Assembly: GCA_023078555.1 (NCBI GenBank)
Contig: CM041202.1
Location: 3,592,022 to 3,656,021 of the forward strand
Direction: 5' to 3'
Length of the DNA: 64,000 bases
Source of the DNA: Ulva prolifera
Taxonomy: Eukaryota > Chlorophyta > Ulvophyceae > Ulvales > Ulvaceae
The position numbers were made by a program, and so were the translations under genes. Of this stretch, positions 42,680 to 52,287 are shown in pieces. How positions within the stretch are numbered: position 1 is the first letter of the stretch; every line of letters starts with the position of its first letter. The notes beneath the pieces are model-generated. The model was not told the DNA's origin. It saw only the letters and a program-made list of their open reading frames with translations, and searched no databases.

Positions 42680-43439
42680 CTAGTCTGCTAGATGCTGACC
42701 ATTCTGATAGAAATACACTGGCAAACCCCATGGGCGCATCTGCTCTACAAGCAGTTTGAATCGTTCAAGATTCAATGATCTCCCATAGAAGACCATATAC
42801 GGGACCACAAGTCGGAAATTAGTGTTTTCCCAGAGTCTATTGCACCGCTCACTTTCGCCACGCTTTGCCTGTGCCGTGATCTCTTCTTCTGTCATAAGCT
42901 TATCACCTTTAGCTGGAGCAGGCTTGTTACTCACACCTTTCGATTTCACTGCGAGCACTCTACTTCTATTAGCTCTGCTGAGATTTTCAATCGCATTGGA
43001 CAGATTCTTTATGAACTTTTTCATTCACGAGTCATCAAAGCAGTGCTAGGCACAAGCTTAGTGCAATGGTTGACACACATCGCCCCCTCCGGCCATAGCC
43101 GGCGGGGTAGATCGGTGGGGAGAATTGCAGCACGCATTTTGTCAGAGGTGACACCACACGTACGCTCTGCTATACCATTGCCCTCATGATGTCCAGGAGC
43201 ACATGTTTCCCACGATATCCCGTTCTCTGAGAAATAATCTTGGATGTTGTGACCCTCAAACTCTCCGCCACGATCTCCGTGTACACACATAACTCTAGGT
43301 GTGATCTTAATGCCCTCATCATCAACGAACTCATGCGGAAGAACACTAGTCCGTATGTGCTCAATGATTTCAACGAGCAACTGTGGCACTCTAGACTTCG
43401 CATCCATTGGACAAGCAAAACTGTAACGTGAATGCTCAT
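42680..43439 (-). pseudogene. Copia-B integrase core
   Basis: After a one-base shift near 43450 the frame reads VVDEHSRYSFACPMDAK, then VHGDRGGEFEG (second catalytic Asp) and NGIAERTCGV (Glu), to a TGA at 43021. A second shift leads into 43024-42680 with VVPYMVFYGR and RPWGLPVYFY, matching the copia-A segment IIPYMSFFRD to RPWGVEVYAY. Confidence 0.82.
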
Positions 43440-43445
43440 CGACGA

Positions 43446-44795
43446 CTATGAAACGTACCGTGCTTTTCCTACCCCTACAGGCAAGATGGGACCCATAACA
43501 TCAACATGCAGCCATGCACCAGACCATTGGGCCTCATCATGTTCTACATTTGTGCCATGCTGATTACTAGAGCCGGAATCATGGGAGGCTAGGCGGCAAC
43601 TGTGGCAGCGACCTAGATTCTCCTTCACCACATCAGATTTTATTCCTAGACCCTTATACCCCTCAGCTTTGGACATCATTTGCAGAATGGATGTGCCCGT
43701 TTGCAGACTCAGATGTGTCAGAAATGCCGTGTTCAGCTTGGCAGCACCCGGAACATGTTGTGCCTTGCCAGTCAATGCAGCTATTACGCAGAGATCGGCC
43801 TCGTCACTCTCGAGCTTTGCCACGGTATTGCTCGAGGACCACGCACTAGGACTATTGACTTGCTCACCCCTTAGGATGGGCTTGCCCTTATCCGTCTCAA
43901 TGAAAAGAACAGGACGATTCTTCGCGTCTGTGGACTGGTTAATCCTGCCCTCCTTGTGGCCTAGGGCCTGGTCAGAGAAACCTGGGATGATGACTATATC
44001 ACCTCCCTCCGTGACAGCACGCGTTTGCAGAAAAATATTCTCATGCTTCAACTCCTCCGTAGACAAGATGTTGAAGGGGCATGCAGGGACATACAGACAA
44101 CTCGGGATCTCTAGGACTAATTCCTTCACATCACCACCAGGAGTCACATACGAACCTACTTTGAAACAAATTGTTCCTTCGCCCACGACAGGAATGTCTT
44201 CGTCACCGACAGGCTGGATGCACGGGATTCTCGATTTCCGCATGCAGACGAATAGCTCAGGATTACGGATCACATGAGCTTGAGATCCACTGTCTATGAG
44301 AAAATTGCACAGCTCGCCCAGGCGGGCAACATCAACCATGCCGAATCCGTCACCTGGAAACTCCAGTGCTGCGACGGATGGGCCTCTGCCCCGTCCGCGT
44401 CCGCGTCCGCGTCCTCGTCCGCGGCCGGTGTTGTTGCCGCGAGGCTGAGCTGCCTGCTCATAGAGGAACTTCCTGACCTCCGGATGGATATCCGGGCAGT
44501 CCTTCTGGAGATGGCATGTCTTCTTGCACACGTAGCATGTGCGGGTCTCATTGGCAGCGACGGCAGCAACTGCAGGGCGCTGTGGTTGTTGTGGGTTCCT
44601 ACCTCTAGGGCCATGATCACGCCCTGCCCCTTGGGGAGGTCCACAGGCATCTAATGCCCGCGCGTGATTCGTGATGGCAGCTATCTGAGTGAGGAAATCA
44701 CGACCTCCTTGCTCACTACGCAATGATACAAATTCCCGACCGAGAGGCTCGAACAGCTTGTTGCTAACCTGGTACTGAGCAGGTTGAGCACCCAA
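43446..44795 (-). CDS. Copia-B Gag C-terminus, zinc knuckle, protease, start of integrase
   Basis: 449 open codons. Zinc knuckle CYVCKKTCHLQKDC (87-100), an RGRG run (124-138), protease active site LIDSGSQAHV (D168), pre-integrase CHSC, and the first integrase Asp (LHVDVMGPILP). It is in the same frame as the gag N-terminus (44805-45593), from which a single TAG separates it. That TAG falls where copia-A has Gln (TQLEALG versus stop-LTALG). Confidence 0.85.
   Translation of the reverse strand: MGAQPAQYQVSNKLFEPLGREFVSLRSEQGGRDFLTQIAAITNHARALDACGPPQGAGRDHGPRGRNPQQPQRPAVAAVAANETRTCYVCKKTCHLQKDCPDIHPEVRKFLYEQAAQPRGNNTGRGRGRGRGRGRGRGPSVAALEFPGDGFGMVDVARLGELCNFLIDSGSQAHVIRNPELFVCMRKSRIPCIQPVGDEDIPVVGEGTICFKVGSYVTPGGDVKELVLEIPSCLYVPACPFNILSTEELKHENIFLQTRAVTEGGDIVIIPGFSDQALGHKEGRINQSTDAKNRPVLFIETDKGKPILRGEQVNSPSAWSSSNTVAKLESDEADLCVIAALTGKAQHVPGAAKLNTAFLTHLSLQTGTSILQMMSKAEGYKGLGIKSDVVKENLGRCHSCRLASHDSGSSNQHGTNVEHDEAQWSGAWLHVDVMGPILPVGVGKARYVS
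44385..44436 (-). repeat. CGTCCG tandem run encoding RG repeats
   Basis: Imperfect hexamer repeats (CCGCGT/CCTCGT units) encode the RGRG tract of copia-B Gag. Such tracts bind RNA. Confidence 0.7.
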
Positions 44796-44804
44796 AGCAG
44801 TCAG

Positions 44805-45593
44805 CTAATTGACAAAGGACATAATGTATGTACAGTATTCTTCTACCTGCGTGGCTCTATGGCCTTTGAGTACAGCACGGGAGAACCTATCCCGCAGGGA
44901 TCTGATCTCTGCCTCTTTGCTAGGCATATACTTGGCACGCAGTGCACTCCATACATCCTTCAGGGAGACAAACACACGGACATATTCTAAGTCCTGTGCT
45001 AGCAGTGCAAAGCATACAACTACCATCACCTTGTCATGAGTTGCAGTCTCAGGACCAGTAGGCAATTCTGTCAGAAGGTGATGAAGGCCATGGCCTTTGA
45101 GCCACAGCTCAACACGAAACTCAACCGTTGAGAATCGTTCACCTTTACTAAAATCCCACTGTGGGGACTTGCCTTTGTCAATCGCGGGCTCACGGAAGTT
45201 CATAGATCTCATTGCGTCAACCATGGCATTAGCATCAACTAAGTTCGCATTCAGATGACTATTACCTGAGTCATCAGCTTCAGCCTGGGCCGTAGCACGC
45301 AGAGCTTCCGCCTCAGCCTCAGCAGCTTCACGAGCCTGTTCCGCGCGCGCTAGAGCAGCGCGAACATTGCTTGCTTCAACCCGAGCTTGCTCCGCCGTAG
45401 CGTTAGCAGCTTCAAGCTGAGAGGCAGCTTGTGCAGCTTGTGCACGTCTAGTACCAGCAGCTGGCCCGTCAGCACGGCTAGTAGTGGGAACGCCACCAGG
45501 TGCATCGCCCAGAGCATGCAAGAGAGCAGCTTGCCTCTCAGCTTCGGCCGTAGCCTCAGCCTCAAGAGCAGCTTCCTGTTCTGGTGATGACAT
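44805..45593 (-). CDS. Copia-B Gag N-terminal part
   Basis: 262 codons. Starts MSSPEQEAALEAEATAEAER and has a long Ala/Glu/Arg-rich coiled-coil-like N-terminus (about residues 5-110) unlike copia-A. The Gag core follows (SPQWDFSKGERFSTVEFRV, LRAKYMPSKEAEIRSLRDR). It ends at an in-frame TAG in the Gag core. The start is the ATG about 260 bp after the primer-binding site. Confidence 0.85.
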   Translation of the reverse strand: MSSPEQEAALEAEATAEAERQAALLHALGDAPGGVPTTSRADGPAAGTRRAQAAQAASQLEAANATAEQARVEASNVRAALARAEQAREAAEAEAEALRATAQAEADDSGNSHLNANLVDANAMVDAMRSMNFREPAIDKGKSPQWDFSKGERFSTVEFRVELWLKGHGLHHLLTELPTGPETATHDKVMVVVCFALLAQDLEYVRVFVSLKDVWSALRAKYMPSKEAEIRSLRDRFSRAVLKGHRATQVEEYCTYIMSFVN

Positions 45594-45846
45594 GGTCTAC
45601 CTGTGGACGAGCGATCTCTTCTCTCGCGCGGGCAGCTTCGTCGGCCGGCCCGTGGACCGTCACGACTAATCTAATGTAAACCGCAGCCACACAACTCGCA
45701 ATCAAACATGCGAATTAATACTGTTGACTATCATGCGGTTGATCTGGTCCTATGACTACGCACTAAAGCAGCGTAGATGCCCTTGGGCATGCGCGGTCAT
45801 ATGACACACCACTATTACGCACAACGAATGCAATCGCGCAAACGTT

Positions 45847-45857
45847 CATCGATACCA
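45847..45857 (-). promoter_or_regulatory. Copia-B primer-binding site
   Basis: TGGTATCGATG directly follows the LTR end TATAACA on the minus strand; TGGTATC matches the 3' end of initiator tRNA-Met. This site fixes the orientation of all copia-B LTRs in the window. Confidence 0.85.
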
Positions 45858-46251
45858 TGTTATAAGCAAGGACCTATGCGTAGCATTCATCAAGCTAGCT
45901 AGTAGGCTGCAGAGCCGTTACCTGTGGAGCACTCAGGTCGTACGTCGGCAATGCACAGATCGGGGGATGTACTGTATTGCAGTGAGGCAATACAGGAACC
46001 ACGTAAGACTGTAAGAGAATGGTTACAGTAGACTTGGAGGCACATGACTATATGCCACCGATCAGTCAAGTCTACAGCGGTCATAATCACAGTGACCGCA
46101 CACAATCCTCACATGGATTGTGCTGGATTACGCTCATGCATATGATCATGCATATGTCCTAACATAACAGGAGTTGGGCCCGTGGCCACCACACTCATGT
46201 GCGTACTTGCACGTCATGCATTGTGTCCCAGGATGGACCTCATTTATGACA
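45858..46251 (-). repeat. Copia-B 5' LTR
   Basis: 394 bp, TGTCATAAATG to CTTATAACA on the minus strand. Closest to the solo LTR at 50911-51299; the LTRs at 1401, 5372 and 21866 form a second subfamily. Confidence 0.88.
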
Positions 46252-46716
46252 CAGGTGACCAGCAACTGCGGTCACGCTGCCCACTTCCATGTGGGAGTAG
46301 TGTCTCGACAGGTGGTCGGCCACAACATTCTGATCTCCCGGCAGGTACTCAACTTCATAGTCGAATTCTTGCAGGCGCATCGCCCATCGCTCTAGCTTAG
46401 AATTTTCGAAGCGAGCCGTGGACAGCCATTTCAAGGCCGCGTGGTCAGTGCGAACACGAAATTTGTAGCTGTGTAAATACGGTCTGAATTTTCTGGTGGC
46501 CCATACAAGGGCCAAGCACTCTCCTTCCGTGGGAGCATAATGGCTCTCAGCTTGGTTCAGAGATCTGCTAGAGTACGCTATGACATACTCTTTCTCTGCA
46601 GAGTCCGGATCTCTGGATCCTCTGGCTGGATCTGGCTCAAAACTGCACCAACAGCTAGTTTGGACCGATCTGTGGTGAGAATGAACGGTCGTTCTGGGTC
46701 TGGCATGCGTAAGCAC
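46252..46716 (-). pseudogene. Gypsy-F RNase H
   Basis: Continues RT in a shifted frame (shift near 46606). Motifs VIAYSSRSLNQAESHYAPTE, ECLALVWATRKF, RTDHAALKWL and DQNVVADHLSRH are standard Ty3/gypsy RNase H. The frame reaches the copia-B LTR at 46251. Confidence 0.88.
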
Positions 46717-47666
46717 GCCGGAGACACGAGATCTGCTTTTAGCTGCTCAAAGGCGCGCTGGCATTCCTCAGACCAGATGAACTGCACGTTCTTTTTCAGC
46801 AACGCCCTCAAAGGTGCTGACTTGTCCGCATACGCGTGTATGTGCTCGTGGAAATATCCAGTGGCACCCAAGAAGCTGCGAACGTCCGCAACATTTCGAG
46901 GCACCGGCAGCTTGTCCACCGCAGCCACTTTGTCAGGATCGGGCGCAATGCCGGCCTCACTGACAATAGAGCCCAGTACTCTCCACTCTGCAGCTGCCCA
47001 GACGCATTTGGCATATTTAACCATCAGACCTGACTTACGCAGTCTCTCAAACACCCTGGCAAGAATGCTGAGGTGCTCCTGCCATGTCTTGGAGAAGATT
47101 GTAATGTCGTCTATGTAGACTGACACGCCTTTGATATCTCTCAGCACATGTGCCATGAGACGTTGGAAGGCAGCAGGCGAGTTGGAGATACCCATAGGAG
47201 CCTTCGTCCAGACATCAACTTCTCCATCGGGGCGCGTAAAGGCCGTTTTGTGCTGATCCTGTTCGACCACTGGAAGGGCCCAGAATCCCCAGGTCAAATC
47301 CAGGGCTGTGAAGTATCTACAGCCGGACATGGATTGAAGCAGGTCACGGATATGCGGGAGGGCATGGTAGTCGCGCTTTGACACAGCATTCAATCTGCGG
47401 AAGTCTACGCACATGCGCAGCTTGTCCGGCTTACGTGGCTTCGGCACAAATAGCACCGGAGAGAGAAAGTCGGTTGGACCGTCAGCTTTCTTTATAACTT
47501 CCTGCTGCAAGAGCAGGGACACTTGCGTTCTGAAAGCTTCCAATTCTTTGTATGAGAGCCTGTAAGGCCTCTGCTTACATTTGGCACCTTCCTCCGTGGT
47601 AATCTGGAAGTAGAACTCCTTGTAATCCTCAGATAGGCACCCAATGTCATTAGGGTCCCAAGAGAT
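46578..47666 (-). CDS. Gypsy-F reverse transcriptase
   Basis: RT frame with LSPVLFVPKPRKPDKLRMC, YFTALDLTWGFW (catalytic Asp), KAPMGISNSPAAFQRLM, VYIDDITIFS and FLGATGYFHEHI. The first codons after the TAG at 47667 (ISWDPNDIGCLSEDY) belong to the same frame as 48203-47667. The D of the N-terminal RNase H motif is seen as TTDRSK. It ends by frame shift at 46578. Confidence 0.9.
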   Translation of the reverse strand: MSWDPNDIGCLSEDYKEFYFQITTEEGAKCKQRPYRLSYKELEAFRTQVSLLLQQEVIKKADGPTDFLSPVLFVPKPRKPDKLRMCVDFRRLNAVSKRDYHALPHIRDLLQSMSGCRYFTALDLTWGFWALPVVEQDQHKTAFTRPDGEVDVWTKAPMGISNSPAAFQRLMAHVLRDIKGVSVYIDDITIFSKTWQEHLSILARVFERLRKSGLMVKYAKCVWAAAEWRVLGSIVSEAGIAPDPDKVAAVDKLPVPRNVADVRSFLGATGYFHEHIHAYADKSAPLRALLKKNVQFIWSEECQRAFEQLKADLVSPACLRMPDPERPFILTTDRSKLAVGAVLSQIQPEDPEIRTLQRKSMS

Positions 47667-48203
47667 CTAGTCCTTGTGCTTTTCAATCAGAGCTTGTAGC
47701 TCTTGAGTCTGCTTGTCTGTGAGCTGGTCGCTCGTGACTCGAGCTACCTCCGCTGTGGCACTGGCGACTTGTGCTTTCTCGACCGCGGCTCGGCGGATAG
47801 ACTCTTCTGTGCGCAATTGCCTTTGCCTCAAGTGATGCTGAGTACGCCGACAGAATGTGCGGGGCACGCCTGAATGCTCCGTGCATGAAGCTGCTGCAGA
47901 TTTCGGCAGATCCGTGAAATTATTTCCGGGAGGTGCAGCCTCGATCAGGATGCGGTGCTCCTCCGGAATTGCGTCGGGGTCAAAATCTAGCGCCCGGTCG
48001 TGTGAAGGGTCAGGCACACGTAACGACGATTGTGTCGCAGTGTCCTCCCCCTCCTCAGGCATGTCACACATCGTGTGCGACTTGCAACACGAGTTGACGT
48101 GGGCGAACTCATCACCCACTAAATCACCACCGTCGATGACTGGTGTAATCATGAAGGGCAAGCGCGGCTTGCAGAAAGCTTTGCTGCCCAAGGACATGAC
48201 CAC
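47667..48203 (-). pseudogene. Gypsy-F protease-RT linker
   Basis: 178 codons with an acidic segment and a helical stretch (RRAAVEKAQVASATAEVARV). It ends at an in-frame TAG immediately before the RT lead-in. The stretch 47715-47810 is about 93% identical to 58620-58714, which identifies the fragment at 58.2 kb as the same family. Confidence 0.7.
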
Positions 48204-48215
48204 AAGGGCACAACC

Positions 48216-49250
48216 CTAAGAGTCCATGGAACAATTGTATGTCCCCTTTGAAATGCTATCGAAAACACCTGCCAATGCAGCATTTGTGGGGCACGGGTCT
48301 TTAAACGAGCGGACCCAGCGCCGTGCAGACACTCTCAACTCAGTCATTGAGATGCATCGGTGACGGCTCCACTGAGTTGCGTGGGCGTGAGGCGTTTGCC
48401 GGTAACATTCCATGTCATCCAGGGGGTCTGGAGATGGAGAATCTGGCAGCACCCAGCATCAGTGGGGTCGCGGCCCCGAAACAGATTTTGAAGCCCTTTA
48501 GGGAAATACAGCCCATATCCTTACAACCACGGCGCAAGTGAATTAGAACCATGTGGTCATGCCGCGTCGCGTCCCCATGAAAACCAGTGAGGGTGACAGG
48601 CTGCTGCATTTAACACCATGAGGTTTGCCAATGTCATGGTTGTCATTGAACGCGGGGTGACCCTTTTCCCAATCCGCTTTGTGCTTCTGCCAAGCAGATT
48701 TGGTGATGGTATTTAGTTCTGCGCCCTCATCGAAAGCGACTTTCAACCCCTGAGGGTGATTTGGCGCGCCGGCGCGGGGAACCTGAGATGTCAAGAACCC
48801 CGTGCACTTCAACATTCCAGCGAACGGAACTTTCAAGTTGGTAGTCTTGCCCGGCACTTTTGTCCATTCTGCGCTGGAACAGAGTATCTTGGACCACCGA
48901 GCGCTGACACCGCTAGGGTCTGCGCACGTGGAAATGGCAGTAGCCAACACTTTCATCGTGTCCGGAGTGGCGCCGGCATGGGCAGTCACGACTCGACGGA
49001 GTGCGGCGGCCAGGACCGCATCAAAGCGTTTGCGTGGGCCGTCGAGCACATGAGCATTGTCCGCTTCACGCAGCGTCTCGGCAAATTGGACAAGGAGTGG
49101 CACAAGTCGGTCATGCACAGCGAGCGCCGCCAGCTCTGCCAGAGAAAGGGTGACCGTAGACTGCAGAATTGCTCGGTACACACGCGTGGGCACTTTACGA
49201 TCTGCCATTTCGCGACGGAACTCTCTTGTAGCTCCACCAAACCTGCTCAA
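48216..49250 (-). pseudogene. Gypsy-F gag/protease region
   Basis: The frame 49250-48543 (235 codons) contains a helical Gag-like part (AELAALAVHDRLVPLLVQ) and then VAFDEGAELNTITKSAW, resembling a retropepsin active site with D-E-G-A instead of D-S/T-G-A. A further open frame runs from 48452 to 48216. The gag is short compared with gypsy-D and probably incomplete. Confidence 0.6.
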
Positions 49251-49316
49251 AGACTGCTCAAAAATTCAGAAGGAATCGACCTCCGGTCACACAAACAGCG
49301 ATCGCATACGCACTTT

Positions 49317-49332
49317 CAAGTTCCAGCCACCA
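49317..49332 (-). promoter_or_regulatory. Candidate gypsy-F primer-binding site
   Basis: TGGTGGCTGGAACTTG begins four bases after the LTR end. TGG matches the CCA end of a tRNA; the implied tRNA 3' end is CAAGTTCCAGCCACCA. The tRNA is not identified. Confidence 0.45.
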
Positions 49333-49336
49333 AAAA

Positions 49337-49558
49337 GCCGAGCTTCCTCAAGGATGAGAAGGCTTCTGAGCACTACAACTACATCAAGCAGTGCAGAGAC
49401 AAGCGTGCATCAGAGCTGATGGCACGGCTGAGCGCACAGCCGCGCATGCATGCATGTGCAGACGGATGCACGCAGCATGAGTGCATTTGCGCGCAGCTGC
49501 GCTGGCTCGAGCAATGCTAGCAACGAGCATGGCTCAGTTACATAGCTAGGCCACGACA
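49337..49558 (-). repeat. Gypsy-F 5' LTR
   Basis: 222 bp starting TGTCGTGGCC on the minus strand; partner of 38789-39010 (about 2.7% different by eye count). Confidence 0.75.
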
Positions 49559-50910
49559 CTTCTGCATTCGGTCAAGTGTCTTCCGGAGCGAGAATGAGGT
49601 ACCTTTCTGAACGCCCTGCCAGAAGCACAACGCAGCCGCATGCTGGAGAAGCTGGCAGCGCCATGAACTGATGCAACGTCGTTGACTAGCCCTCTAGTGG
49701 CACTGCTGGTAGGTGACAGTGCTTTTTGGGAGAGACTTGTCTGCGCGTCTAGATCCTTTTCTTGTCTGTAATACTACATGCATGGCTGTGATGCCCGTCT
49801 GATACTGCAGAATGCTCCGATATGGCAACGAGTCGGGCTGCTAGCGATCGACTGACTGAGCTAGCGAGCGGCAGTTTGCAGGACAATGATCAGTATGATG
49901 ATAGATTGTATATGCACGCAGCTAGGATGTTTTAGATGCACGATCTGCGGTGAGTATTTGTGCGCGTGTGCCGTGGCTCCAATGTGTCTGGATACTCGAC
50001 TTGTGTCGAGAATGCTGTGCGGGGATGCGATACCGGCGACTTCATACCGTCGATACGATGGTACTGGCCTAGCGCCTCCTTGGTTGTACCTTGTATGTAA
50101 CATTTGTATCAATGGTATTGCCACCATATCAAACTTTCAACATCTCGCTGTGCGATGTGCAGTGTTGTATCTTGCAATAGGTAGGGCTGCCAACGTGCAC
50201 TGAAGCTCGGGACATGATTTAATACCGGCAGTCATTTATTGTGCTGTCTTACTTGCGCCACTACGGACAGGGCACAATGCAATAGTTTCTGTAGCTCGAC
50301 GCGAAGCCAAGGATTGTTTATTTCTCATTCGCCGCTCCACGTAGACACATGCCGGGACATTGCATCATTGTCGCTGCCGGGAAAAAAAACTGGAACGGGA
50401 ATTCACGAGTCTTTACATTTACTAGGGTATAAGTTTTGCAGCTACAAGCTTGCAGTGCACCAAGTGTTGGCTTTCGTGCCACACACCGCCCTAACATCGT
50501 TGTTGCTAAGCGCGCTGCCAACATGACAGTGCACAGGCGCCCTCCGACGCATCAGCATCAACCCACAATCTCTGTGGCCATCCACAGTCACCATCGTTTC
50601 GGGCGCGTGTCAGAACCTGTCGATTAGTTGAACATACCATTTTTTTCTGCGGAGTGTGTGCATCGCTCTGTTGATGCGGCACTCCAGGAGTGTCAACTCC
50701 TTTGAACATCTTGTTGGTGTGCTTACTGCCGCGATCCATGCCCAATATGTGCATCTTGTCCGCGGTTGCGTTTGCCATTATCTTATAACCGTAAACACCC
50801 CGTCAGGTACAACTTTCGGTGCTAAGCAACAGTCTCCTGCATATCTCGAGTTGCTATGTGGTACGCCATGCCAACACCTGCAGCCCCCCATACCAGGCTT
50901 TGCAAACGAC
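49559..50910. other. Stretch without recognised gene
   Basis: Short frames only. A frame at 50436-50627, preceded by an acceptor-like GTTTTGCAG, reads LQACSAPSVGFRATHRPNIV with basic and small residues, which looks like an organelle transit peptide, but nothing recognisable follows. Confidence 0.35.
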
Positions 50911-51299
50911 TGTTAAAATCAATGATCTATGCGCAGCATTAGTCAAGCTACCTAGCGGGTTGCAGAGCCGTTACCTGTGGAGCACTCAGGTCATACGTCG
51001 ACAATGCACTGATCAGGGGATGTACTGTATTGCAGTGAGGCAATACAGGAACCACGTAAGACTGAAAGAGAATGGTCAAAGGTTACTTGGAGGCACATGG
51101 TCATATGCCACCGATGAGTCAAGTCTAGTCTACGGGTGGTCATAATCACAGTGACCGCACACAATCCTCGCATGGATTGTGCTCATGCATATGCACATGC
51201 ATATGTCCTAACACAACAGGAGTTAGGCCGTGGCCACCACACTCATGTGCGCACTTGCACTTCATGCATTGTGTCCCAGGATGGACCTCATTTATGACA
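50911..51299 (-). mobile_element. Solo copia-B LTR, degraded TSD
   Basis: 389 bp from TGTTAAAATC to TTTATGACA, collinear with 45858-46251. Flanks ACGAC (50906-50910) and AAGAC (51300-51304) match at four of five positions, a probable decayed target duplication. Confidence 0.85.
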
Positions 51300-51429
51300 A
51301 AGACCCCATAACATCAGCGTGTACCAATCCTAGTACCACATCTAGGAATTGAAATTTTATATGACAATAATACCCCGTTACCGTCAAAACGTCATGTGCA
51401 TTGGCGTGCTGAAATGGCTTCCCGCGCTG

Positions 51430-51634
51430 ATCGTTGTGTAACCGTAAAAAACCGGGGGAAATTCAAGACACCTATGAAGAAAGTAAGGTGTCGCCCAGAG
51501 CTCCAAATTACCCTAGGCCGCGACAAGACAAGTTCGGGCTGTTATGGACTCCCGACGCGCAAATCGTAGTGCCCGACTATGACAATGTACAGTTCGAGAT
51601 GTTTGAATCCGTACACAGCCATCCCTTCTCCGGT
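51430..51634 (+). pseudogene. Gypsy fragment: start of integrase zinc region
   Basis: Encodes FGLLWTPDAQIVVPDYDNVQ and FESVHSHPFSG, the typical lead-in to the gypsy integrase zinc finger (a VPD...HDSPxxGH pattern). It is cut by the LTR of the full-length copia-A at 51635, and its continuation is not on the other side of that element. Confidence 0.65.
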
Positions 51635-51980
51635 TGTCACAATGCATGAGCCTGCGGGCAGCAGCGTGGTGACAGGTGCACCCATGCACGGACGATCTGC
51701 GGATCCGGTGCAGGGGTAAGCCGCCAGCTGTGATTGTCTAGATGTAGTGAGAGAGATCGTGCGAGGGTTTCCCGTCGTAACCTTGAGTGTTCAGTGTGCA
51801 TATAAGCATGTGCACACTGAGATCTGTAACCATTCTTCTTACTGTTTCACGGTATTAGCATCTTCCCCTCAGTGTTCCACGGTTCTACCTCTGTGTGCAG
51901 TAGGTATGGAACACTGGCCTCCTGACCTGACCTGGACTGAGACTGCGCGTCTGACCTGACAAGATGTAGCATTTCTGACA
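51635..51980 (+). repeat. Copia-A copy 4, 5' LTR
   Basis: TGTCACAATG to TTTCTGACA, 346 bp, same length as the 3' LTR. Directly followed by the primer-binding site. Confidence 0.95.
51791..51820 (+). promoter_or_regulatory. TATA box in a perfect inverted repeat of the copia-A LTR
   Basis: TCAGTGTGCA and TGCACACTGA are perfect 10-bp inverted copies separated by TATAAGCATG. The loop carries the TATA sequence. The arrangement is the same in the 3' LTR and recognisable in the LTRs at 24518 and 36941. It could be a factor-binding dyad or an RNA hairpin. Confidence 0.75.
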
Positions 51981-51991
51981 TGGTATCGGTG
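51981..51991 (+). promoter_or_regulatory. Copia-A copy 4 primer-binding site
   Basis: TGGTATCGGTG abuts the 5' LTR; TGGTATC is complementary to the 3' end of initiator tRNA-Met. Confidence 0.88.
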
Positions 51992-52287
51992 AATGTTAGC
52001 GTTATGTCTGTTTATGGTCTTGTTCAGGAAGCCGTCGGCCAATGTCTTTGCGCAGACACGGCGGGCATTCCACTGTTCTGCCGGCGCTCAGACTGCGGTC
52101 AAAAGTGCAGGCATCATTTAGCTTTCTCGTGGTATATTGTTGTTAGACACCATTCGAGAAGCTTGTTTTAATGATCAGCGCTAAGAAAAGCGAATGCGTT
52201 CGCTAAATTTTCTCAACCTGTCTGCTTGCGAGAATCCCATCGGTTAGTTGCTGCGCGCAACAAACAACCGTCTGTTCCTACTGCAGG

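Larger units (their letters stand above)
40445..46251 (-). mobile_element. Copia-B, decayed, nested in gypsy-F, 3' end missing
   Basis: The order on the minus strand is 5' LTR, primer-binding site, gag, protease, integrase, RT, then truncation inside the RT/RNase H junction at about 40445 (after MSAVGGLQYIAVVTR). It entered gypsy-F just after its RNase H. The missing 3' LTR and the loss of gypsy-F linker point to one deletion on that side. Many stops and frame shifts show it is dead. Confidence 0.88.
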
